Positions 5,012 to 10,370 of a DNA stretch of 10,370 bases are shown piece by piece (within the stretch, counting starts at the first letter, position 1; every line of letters starts with the position of its first letter). Location of the stretch: contig JAIOTF010000106.1 in the NCBI GenBank assembly GCA_021107195.1, positions 1-10,370 on the forward strand, given 5' to 3'. The position numbers and the translations under genes were made by a program. This stretch comes from Anaerolineaceae bacterium. Lineage in GTDB: Bacteria; Chloroflexota; Anaerolineae; Anaerolineales; Anaerolineaceae. A model generated the notes under the pieces. That model saw nothing but the letters and a program-made list of their open reading frames with translations. It did not search any database and had not been told where the DNA came from.

Positions 5012-6940
5012 TTAATCCAGTTTCAAAGGTCGCCCCAAAGCCCGGTTCAAACGGGCCAACGTCCGGGAATATTGGAATACCAAATCCTGATAAGACAATG
5101 GCTGATCGCTTTCTTCCATTTGCTGGTCAAGCTGCAAGTATTGCAATTGCTGCAATCCTTCTTGCACACGCAGCTTGCGCAGGCGCAAGACGGTCAGGAT
5201 CAGCTCTTCCAGCAATTTTTCCGGGATCAGAACAGCCTGCTGATTGATGCGGCTGCGCAGTTCAGATATTAACTCATTCAATGAATCCGGCAGGTTTTCA
5301 TCAATATAGTCCTGCGGCTCCATGCGGTCCTCTTCCAGCGCCTGCTGGATCAAGCGGGCCAGAGTCTGATGCTGTGCCTGTTCAAAATCCTGCGGGGTAA
5401 AGCGGCTGAGCTGTTCCTGCTGCAAAACCCGATCCAGAGTGTACAACGCTTCCGGCATGCGCAGCAGCATCTGCAAAGCATGCGTTTCCATATCACGGGA
5501 AAGGCGCCCCTGATCGATCACCGGAACCTGCACACGCCCGGTGGATGGTACTGTCTGTCTGCCCTTCGTCCGCCGTCGGCGGGGATGTGCAGCCGGGCGA
5601 AGCGGCAGGAGAGCTTCTTCATCCACCCGCAGCAGCCGGGCCAGCCGCTGACGGTAGGCATCCCGCTCCAACTGGTTCGGTACATCCTTGATCAAAGGCA
5701 CAACCTGATCAGCGATCTCGCTCTTCACTTTGGGATCTTCAAGGTCGCGTCCCTCCGCCAGGGTGTTCATCACATGGATCACAACCGGCTCAGCGGCTGC
5801 AACCAAACGCTCCCATTCCTGCGGGTCGCGCAGCACGATCTCGCCCGGGTCAAGCCCTTGCGGCAGGGTACACACCCGCAAATCCGCTTCAAGACGGCCT
5901 TGTGAATGCACCAGGCCGCGCGGGTCAAACATTTGGCTGGCATCCAGTTCACCTGAACGGTCGAGGGCATGGCGGGCTGTCTCCAGACCGCGCAGGGTAC
6001 CCTTCTGACCGGCTGCATCCGGATCCAGTGCCAATACCATCCGCCGGGTATACCGCTTCAACTGGCGCAGATGATGCTCGGTCAAAGCAGTGCCCATCGG
6101 TGAAACCAGATTCCGGTATCCCGCCTGGTGCGGCACGATCACGTCCAAATAGCCTTCCACGATTACGACCTGGTCCTGACTGCGAATCGATTTGCGCGCC
6201 CGATCCATCCCGTACAGCAAGCGCCCCTTATCAAACAAACTGGTCTGCGGAGAATTGAGATACTTTGGATTATCCTCCGGGTTGAGCACCCGTGCTCCAA
6301 ACCCGGCCATGCGGCCCTGGGCATCGCGGATGGCAAACATCAAACGGTTGCGGAAGCGGTCATAATGCCCCCCGCCTTCCCTGCGCTCGCCGACCAAGCC
6401 CGCATCGAGCATGTCCTGCGCGCTATATCCCCGGGCGGTGAAATGCTTCAACGCTGCTTCCCAGGTATCCGGCGCATACCCGATGCCGAATGTTTCAATG
6501 GATTCCCGGGTCAGACCACGCTTCTCTACATATTCACGTGCCTGCGCTCCCTCCGGGGTTGACAAAAGATAATGGCGGTAAAAGTTAACCGATTCTTCCA
6601 GCAGCTCCCGCAGTTTGTCGGCCCGTTCTTCTTCAGCTTTCCTTTCCGGGGTTTGCGGTTTCAGTTCAACTCCGGCCCGCTGGGCAAGATTGCGCAGAGC
6701 TTCCGGGAAATCCCAGCCCTCTTTCTTCATTACGAACTTAAAGATATCGCCGCCTTCGTTACATTCGCCGAAGCAGCGCCATGTGCCGGAATCAGGGAAC
6801 ACGGCAAACGCCGGTGTTTTGGTGTTCGTATGGAAGGGGCAAAAACCAGTGTAGTTCTTGCCGGAGCGGCGCAGATTCACCGTCTCTGAAACCAGATCTA
6901 CAATGTCTACGCGCGCCTTGATCTCGTCGACAACTGTCAT
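5012..6940 (-). CDS. dnaG: DNA primase DnaG
   Basis: A 642-residue primase that makes RNA primers at the replication fork. The N-terminal CHC2 zinc finger uses Cys34, His37, Cys56 and Cys60 (CPFH...CFGEC). The catalytic core has the FGARVLNPEDNPKYLNSP block (214-231). Its TOPRIM domain has EGYLD (262-266) and the metal-binding ALDPDAAGQKG (304-314, Asp306 and Asp308). The C-terminal part (about 495-642), rich in Leu/Gln helices such as METHALQMLLRMPEALY, corresponds to the helicase-binding domain. Length is typical. The last zinc-ligand pair is C-x3-C where many DnaG proteins have C-x2-C. The Shine-Dalgarno at ATG 6940 is weak. A promoter lies at 6988-7016. The downstream partner rpoD gives the dnaG-rpoD half of the macromolecular-synthesis operon; no rpsU is found upstream. 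Confidence 0.97.
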   Translation of the reverse strand: MTVVDEIKARVDIVDLVSETVNLRRSGKNYTGFCPFHTNTKTPAFAVFPDSGTWRCFGECNEGGDIFKFVMKKEGWDFPEALRNLAQRAGVELKPQTPERKAEEERADKLRELLEESVNFYRHYLLSTPEGAQAREYVEKRGLTRESIETFGIGYAPDTWEAALKHFTARGYSAQDMLDAGLVGERREGGGHYDRFRNRLMFAIRDAQGRMAGFGARVLNPEDNPKYLNSPQTSLFDKGRLLYGMDRARKSIRSQDQVVIVEGYLDVIVPHQAGYRNLVSPMGTALTEHHLRQLKRYTRRMVLALDPDAAGQKGTLRGLETARHALDRSGELDASQMFDPRGLVHSQGRLEADLRVCTLPQGLDPGEIVLRDPQEWERLVAAAEPVVIHVMNTLAEGRDLEDPKVKSEIADQVVPLIKDVPNQLERDAYRQRLARLLRVDEEALLPLRPAAHPRRRRTKGRQTVPSTGRVQVPVIDQGRLSRDMETHALQMLLRMPEALYTLDRVLQQEQLSRFTPQDFEQAQHQTLARLIQQALEEDRMEPQDYIDENLPDSLNELISELRSRINQQAVLIPEKLLEELILTVLRLRKLRVQEGLQQLQYLQLDQQMEESDQPLSYQDLVFQYSRTLARLNRALGRPLKLD

Positions 6941-6958
6941 CAGATACTCTTGCTTTCC

Positions 6959-6968
6959 ATCACGTGAT
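6959..6968. promoter_or_regulatory. 10-bp palindrome in the dnaG leader
   Basis: ATCACGTGAT is a perfect palindrome centred about 23 bp before the dnaG start codon and downstream of the predicted promoter. That is a reasonable place for a repressor site, but a short palindrome alone is weak evidence. Confidence 0.3.
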
Positions 6969-6987
6969 AGATATATAAGATAAAGGT

Positions 6988-7016
6988 GTTATAGACTCGC
7001 TGCATGCGGCTGGCAA
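6988..7016 (-). promoter_or_regulatory. Promoter of the dnaG-rpoD unit
   Basis: On the minus strand TTGCCA (complement of 7011-7016) and TATAAC (complement of 6988-6993) are spaced by exactly 17 bp. Transcription would start near 6981, leaving a leader of about 40 nt. It lies in the 115-bp gap between the HAD phosphatase gene and dnaG, which argues that dnaG-rpoD can be transcribed independently of that gene. Confidence 0.6.
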
Positions 7017-7055
7017 GCGGGTTGGGTACCATCAATTCCCGGTTAAAGCCAGAAG

Positions 7056-7577
7056 CTACCGCTCAAAAAAGGTGTCCGCATGGATAAATTCCAAACCAGC
7101 CCGGCGGGCACATTCCTCATCCTCCGGGCGGTCGCCGACAAAAATGCTCTTGTCCCAATCCACCACAACGCCCTGCTGAAACATCGCCACCTCGCACGCC
7201 GCCAACATGCCCACTTCCGGCTTGCGCAGCAGCGAGCGATGGTTATACGGCTGCACCCGGCCTTTCGGGTGAAGCAAACTATAAGCAACATGATCAAAAG
7301 GATCGCGCGCAAAAAGGCCAACCGTTTGCGCCAATTCCGCCTGCCAGGCCGCCTCGGTCTTGAAACCATAGGCTACGCCGCCCTGATTGGTGATCCCGAA
7401 CACCAGATACCCGTTGTCCTTGTATTCCCATATCTTTTCCTCTACCCCCGCAAACAAGGCTACATCCTCGGGCTGGTTGATAATGCGCCCGTGCTTGCTG
7501 TAACGGATCGTACCGTCAAAATCCAGGCACAATGCCGGCTGCACTGTGTATTTCTGTCTCTTTTTGAGATCGCCCAT
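7056..7577 (-). CDS. HAD-IIIA family phosphatase (GmhB/histidinol-phosphatase-like)
   Basis: A small HAD-superfamily hydrolase, 173 residues from the chosen start. From that start the motifs are: nucleophile motif CLDFDGTIR (17-25), with Asp19 and Asp21; motif II Thr63 in GITNQGG; motif III Lys119 in LLRKPEVGML; and motif IV GDRPEDEECARRAG (148-161), with Asp149 and Asp153. This order and the GITNQGG/RKP words fit the HAD-IIIA subfamily of heptose bisphosphate, histidinol-phosphate and polynucleotide 3' phosphatases. The four-ligand zinc loop of GmhB is missing, so the substrate is open. I chose ATG 7577 because GAGG is 9 nt upstream; the longer start at 7592 (five extra codons) has no Shine-Dalgarno. 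A weak TTAATT-17-TAGAAT promoter may lie near 7681-7709. Confidence 0.82.
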   Translation of the reverse strand: MGDLKKRQKYTVQPALCLDFDGTIRYSKHGRIINQPEDVALFAGVEEKIWEYKDNGYLVFGITNQGGVAYGFKTEAAWQAELAQTVGLFARDPFDHVAYSLLHPKGRVQPYNHRSLLRKPEVGMLAACEVAMFQQGVVVDWDKSIFVGDRPEDEECARRAGLEFIHADTFFER

Positions 7578-7721
7578 CGTTTCTTGCCTCATTTCAACCC
7601 ATGATTAATCAAAGCCCGGATGTGAGTCCTCAAACTGGCTTCAATCTTGCACATCAGTATGCCAGGAAAACTGCGTCATGATTCTATATCGCAATCTACG
7701 CGAAATTAAGGAATTCCTAAT

Positions 7722-7750
7722 TTGTCTCTAAGCTCAGAACGTATTATACT
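7722..7750 (+). promoter_or_regulatory. Promoter of the propeller lipoprotein gene
   Basis: TTGTCT (7722-7727) and TATACT (7745-7750) are separated by 17 bp, giving a leader of about 65 nt before the ATG at 7823. The palindrome AGGAATTCCT (7709-7718) lies immediately upstream of the -35 box and might be a regulator site. Confidence 0.6.
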
Positions 7751-7822
7751 GGTTGTTAAACAGATATTTTCCATTACGTATTGCAATATACCAACATTCA
7801 GACTAACTCACGGGAAAACGCC

Positions 7823-9271
7823 ATGAAACACAAGTTTAATTCTCTTCTGATCCTATCGTTTACAGTAGTACTGCTCACCGCCTGCGCCTTGCCTCAGGGA
7901 TTGATTCCCATCAGCTTCGGACAGGCAACCGCCCTGCCGGTCGAGCAGATGCCGCAGGCCCCCCTGCCAGAAATGACAGAGACCAGCCTGTCCACAGCCA
8001 CGAGCACAAGCACTGCCGTGCCCTCCACGTTAACCCAGCCTGCAGCCGAAGAACCCAGCGAAACCCCTGAACCGGTTTCCTCTTCGGTTTGGGTCTCTAA
8101 CTGGATGGATGGAAACATCATCCGCTATGATGGCAAAAGCCTTGAAGAACTGGCCAGCATCCCTGTTGGCGGCCGCCCCATGCAGATCGCGGTGCAGCCC
8201 GATGTCGTCTGGGCCGCAGACACCACCCAAAACCAGATCCTGCGCATCAGTCCGGAAACCAACCAGGTAGAAACCATCATCACGATTGATTCGATGGAAG
8301 TGCAAACCCTCGCTGTTGGCGAAGGTGCTGTGTGGGTGGGCGTGCGCGAAGCCAGCGACGACCCCGAAGAGAGCAACCCCAACGGCGGTGTTGTGCGCAT
8401 CAACCCTGACAGCAATGAAATAGATGTATACATCGAAACCGGTGCGCCGGTCACCGACATCGCCTTCCAGAGCGGCCTGGTGTGGATCGTCTCCACCGGC
8501 AATGATTTCAGCACTATCTACAAAATCGATTCCGCCACGAATGAACTGCAGGACATCGGCGATTACGGCATCTGGGATGGCGGTGTAAAGATCACCGCCA
8601 ATGAGGAAGGCCTGTGGCTGATCAACTTCACCATGAAAAACACCTTGATCCAGCTTGATGGCGCCACCGGCGAGAAAATGGCCGAAATTGACCTGGGCCG
8701 GATCACGGGAAGGGCCATCGACCTCACCACCACAGCGGACGCCGTTTGGGTACTCTTTGATCTCGGCTCAGTTGCCAAGGTCGACGCCGTTCAGCGCCAG
8801 ATATTCTCAATCATCACCGTCTCCTCCAATGTCAACGAGATCTTTTCCCAGGCCGGCGCGATATGGGTGATCGGCCAGGCCAACGCCACGGTCTATCGCA
8901 TCGACACCGCCCAGAACCGGGTCGTGGGCGAGACTGTCACCGGCAGCAATATGCCGACCCTGACCCTGCCGCCAACCCAGACCCTCTCAGTCTACGAAGC
9001 GTGCAGCGGGGCGCCAGCTACCCGCCTGCATGTTGGCGACCGCGCCCGGGTGGCGATGTATCCCTATGAGAACCAGCGCATCCGCAAAGAACCGAACAGT
9101 TCCTCAACGATCCTGACCCTCTTCCGCCCGGGTACCACCATGAAAATCCTCGAAGGCCCGGTGTGTGCCAATGGCTGGGTGTGGTGGAAAGTGCAGTCCT
9201 ACACCACCGGCGACATCGGCTGGACCGCCGAGGGCGATTCGAATAATTATTGGCTGGAACCGATCGAATAA
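7823..9271 (+). CDS. Lipoprotein with seven-bladed beta-propeller and C-terminal bacterial SH3 domain
   Basis: A 482-residue exported protein. Residues 1-21 are a lipoprotein signal (basic MKHK, hydrophobic core, lipobox LTAC with Cys21 as the lipidated residue). Residues 30-86 are a Thr/Ser/Pro/Glu-rich linker. From 87 to about 375 a motif of small or hydrophobic residue plus Trp recurs seven times (VW or LW or IW at about 89, 129, 170, 220, 264, 308, 348) every 40-50 residues. This is the pattern of a YncE/Vgb-like seven-bladed propeller. Residues 394-482 look like an SH3b domain, with RIRKEPNSSSTILTLFRPGT and WWKVQS...GWTAEG, and Cys394 and Cys448 could bridge. It probably sits on the outer face of the membrane, binding a ligand or cell wall; the true role is unknown. 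ATG 7823 is preferred over 7781 because it begins the signal peptide. The stop is 2 nt before the heptad array. Confidence 0.87.
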   Translation: MKHKFNSLLILSFTVVLLTACALPQGLIPISFGQATALPVEQMPQAPLPEMTETSLSTATSTSTAVPSTLTQPAAEEPSETPEPVSSSVWVSNWMDGNIIRYDGKSLEELASIPVGGRPMQIAVQPDVVWAADTTQNQILRISPETNQVETIITIDSMEVQTLAVGEGAVWVGVREASDDPEESNPNGGVVRINPDSNEIDVYIETGAPVTDIAFQSGLVWIVSTGNDFSTIYKIDSATNELQDIGDYGIWDGGVKITANEEGLWLINFTMKNTLIQLDGATGEKMAEIDLGRITGRAIDLTTTADAVWVLFDLGSVAKVDAVQRQIFSIITVSSNVNEIFSQAGAIWVIGQANATVYRIDTAQNRVVGETVTGSNMPTLTLPPTQTLSVYEACSGAPATRLHVGDRARVAMYPYENQRIRKEPNSSSTILTLFRPGTTMKILEGPVCANGWVWWKVQSYTTGDIGWTAEGDSNNYWLEPIE

Positions 9272-9272
9272 T

Positions 9273-9328
9273 ACAATGCATAATGCACAATGTACAATGC
9301 ATAAAGCACAATGCAGAATGTAGAATGA
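9273..9328 (+). repeat. Eight tandem 7-bp repeats, left arm of the S23 cassette
   Basis: Eight contiguous heptads with consensus ACAATGC can be read without gaps: ACAATGC, ATAATGC, ACAATGT, ACAATGC, ATAAAGC, ACAATGC, AGAATGT, AGAATGA. The array starts 2 nt after the lipoprotein stop codon. Its 18-bp word ACAATGTACAATGCATAA (9287-9304) is exactly inverted at 9796-9813. AATGTAGAAT at 9317-9326 is identical to the end of the element at 251-464. Confidence 0.85.
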
Positions 9329-9362
9329 AAACAACTAATCGGGGAGCTTATTCCAGACAAAG

Positions 9363-9731
9363 ATGAACGACAACGTAATTGGCAAAAAAAGTAAAGCATT
9401 TGCTATTCGTATCGTGAATGTATACAAATACCTTTGCGAAAGCCAAAAAGAATACGTTATGTCAAAGCAGTTGCTCAGGTGCGGTACAAGCATAGGCGCA
9501 AATGTAGCTGAAGGCATTCATGCCATCAGCAAAAAGGAATTCATCGCCAAGCTCAATATCTCTCTTAAGGAAGCATTTGAAACCGAATATTGGCTTGAGC
9601 TTTTAAAAGAAACCGATTACATCAGTGAAAGCCAGTTTGAAAGCATCAATGCTGATTGCACCGAGCTGATCAAATTGCTCATTTCAATCATCAAAACAAC
9701 CAAAAAGAATTTAGATAAAACAAACGAATAA
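9363..9731 (+). CDS. Four-helix-bundle protein, S23 / 23S rRNA intervening-sequence protein (IVP) family
   Basis: A 122-residue protein of typical family length. Recognisable features are KSKAFAIRIVNVYKYL (9-24), the signature QLLRCGTSIGANVAEG (36-51) and the SKKEFIAKLNISLKEAFETEYWLELL segment (56-81), all helical. Members form pentameric four-helix bundles with a basic channel. Some are encoded in intervening sequences of 23S rRNA, and a related protein, Avd, partners the reverse transcriptase of diversity-generating retroelements. Neither rRNA nor a reverse transcriptase is present here. The first 120 bases contain 43 G or C (36%), against 37 of 60 (62%) in a stretch of the neighbouring lipoprotein gene, a sign of transfer. 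The gene is framed by inverted heptad arrays and followed by a hairpin. No clear Shine-Dalgarno is seen. Its function is unknown. Confidence 0.9.
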   Translation: MNDNVIGKKSKAFAIRIVNVYKYLCESQKEYVMSKQLLRCGTSIGANVAEGIHAISKKEFIAKLNISLKEAFETEYWLELLKETDYISESQFESINADCTELIKLLISIIKTTKKNLDKTNE

Positions 9732-9736
9732 GAAAC

Positions 9737-9760
9737 CTCCCCGCAAATCTCTGCGGGGAG
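9737..9760. terminator. Terminator hairpin between the convergent S23 and glyS genes
   Basis: CTCCCCGC (9737-9744) and GCGGGGAG (9753-9760) form a perfect 8-bp stem with an 8-base loop, starting 6 nt after the S23 stop codon. The plus-strand tail (AATTTC) is modest. The minus-strand tail (GTTTCTTATT) is more T-rich, so it may serve glyS as well. A matching CGGGGAG also occurs ahead of the S23 gene at 9340-9346. Confidence 0.6.
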
Positions 9761-9793
9761 AATTTCATCACAGGAGTGCACTCACCTGCTTTT

Positions 9794-9828
9794 CATTATG
9801 CATTGTACATTGTACATTGTACATTTTG
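9794..9828 (-). repeat. Five tandem 7-bp repeats, right (inverted) arm of the S23 cassette
   Basis: CATTATG, three copies of CATTGTA, then CATTTTG run without gaps. Their reverse complement has the same ACAATG-type heptad as the left array. The block at 9796-9813 is an exact 18-bp inverted match to 9287-9304. It ends 12 bp before the glyS stop codon. Confidence 0.85.
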
Positions 9829-9840
9829 TCCGCATTGCCT

Positions 9841-10370
9841 TTAGAACCCTTCGAGGTGCGAGAGATTCGCCGCACCATCAAGCATCCCCGCTACCTGCTG
9901 CAAAAGCCCCAGGCGGTTGGCACGCACGGCTGCGTCCTCATCCATCACCAGCACCGCATCAAAGAAAGCATTGATCACCGGTACCAGCGGCAGAAAGGCC
10001 TGCAAGGCGTCATCCACCGAGCCGGGCTGGCGTTCGCTGGCTTGTGCCGTTTCCAGCGCCTCGTACAGTACCCGTTCGGCCTCGTCCCTGAACATTGCCG
10101 GGGCAACGGCGTACTGCTCGGTTTTGTCGCGGGTGATGCGCACACAGCGCGAATACGCCGGCAAAATCGTCCCGGCCCAATCCTCACGTTCCACCCAGGC
10201 AGTAAGCTGTCGTACTGCCCGTAACACACCCGCCGGATTATGGCACTGCGCAGCCAGTACGGCATCCACTACGTCATAGCGAAAACCGCGTTCGATCAAG
10301 TCATTGCGCTGGCGGCCAACGATAAAGGTCAAACAGGCGGCCAGACTCTCTGGCGAGGCCTCCACCGGCA
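9841..10370 (-). CDS. glyS: Glycyl-tRNA synthetase beta subunit, C-terminal part
   Basis: The reading frame is open through the right edge of the window, so only the last 175 or so codons are seen. GlyS pairs with GlyQ to charge tRNA-Gly; this end carries the tRNA-recognition (HD/anticodon-binding) part. Recognisable C-terminal family words are FIVGRQRNDLIERGFRYDVVDAVLAA near the left of the visible protein, and then VPVINAFFDAVLVMDEDAAVRANRLGLL ahead of the stop. The latter matches the well conserved FFDxVxVMxEDxxxRxNRLxLL end of GlyS. Whether it is fused to GlyQ cannot be seen. The gene ends in its usual place, convergent to the S23 cassette, which has not truncated it. Confidence 0.93.
   Translation of the reverse strand, partial: PVEASPESLAACLTFIVGRQRNDLIERGFRYDVVDAVLAAQCHNPAGVLRAVRQLTAWVEREDWAGTILPAYSRCVRITRDKTEQYAVAPAMFRDEAERVLYEALETAQASERQPGSVDDALQAFLPLVPVINAFFDAVLVMDEDAAVRANRLGLLQQVAGMLDGAANLSHLEGF

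Noticed and set aside
9363..9731. Diversity-generating retroelement (S23 protein as Avd)
   Set aside because: No reverse transcriptase and no template or variable repeat pair in the window; the signature matches the general S23/IVP family.
9771..9793. Second terminator (CAGG...CCTG then CTTTT) right of the S23 gene
   Set aside because: Only a 4-bp stem with a 10-base loop; the palindrome GAGTGCACTC inside is too short to support a call.
9273..9828. CRISPR array
   Set aside because: The heptads are contiguous with no spacers, the unit is far too short, and no cas gene is present.

Overview
The window looks like a chromosomal segment of a free-living bacterium, most plausibly Chloroflexota (Anaerolineae-like). 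This assignment is tentative. It rests on the primary sigma factor and primase style, a DnaG zinc finger with C-x3-C spacing, a lipoprotein joining a beta-propeller to a bacterial SH3 domain, and the overall gene mix. No rRNA or other decisive marker is present.

Left part (1-2041): the 5' end of a PLP-dependent Cys/Met-metabolism enzyme runs off the left edge on the minus strand. Divergent from it on the plus strand are a DUF92/TIGR00297 membrane protein and a YbhB/YbcL (PEBP-fold) protein. The divergent gap holds a 214-bp non-coding element with inverted ends built from 7-bp steps, then a good sigma-70-type promoter for the DUF92 gene. An 86-bp element with perfect 10-bp inverted ends separates the two plus-strand genes, and a decayed relative of it follows the second gene.

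Middle (2042-7592): a 589-bp stretch without a convincing protein gene holds a possible structured RNA on the minus strand ending in a terminator, and then the terminator of a small YdcZ-type DMT transporter. Right of that, all on the minus strand, come the primary sigma factor rpoD, primase dnaG and a small HAD-IIIA phosphatase. dnaG and rpoD are 22 bp apart and form the classic macromolecular-synthesis pair, with a promoter (TTGCCA-17-TATAAC) ahead of dnaG and a strong terminator after rpoD. The sigma factor carries about 29 extra residues in its sigma-3 region.

Right part (7593-10370): a divergent promoter region leads to a plus-strand lipoprotein with seven repeated blade motifs and a C-terminal SH3 domain. 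Between its stop codon and the convergent end of glyS (glycyl-tRNA synthetase beta subunit, cut by the right edge) lies a compact cassette. It is an AT-rich four-helix-bundle (S23/IVP family) gene framed by inverted arrays of 7-bp repeats. The non-coding element at 251-464 shares repeat vocabulary with this cassette, including one exact 10-bp word. Together these two are the most unusual thing in the window.
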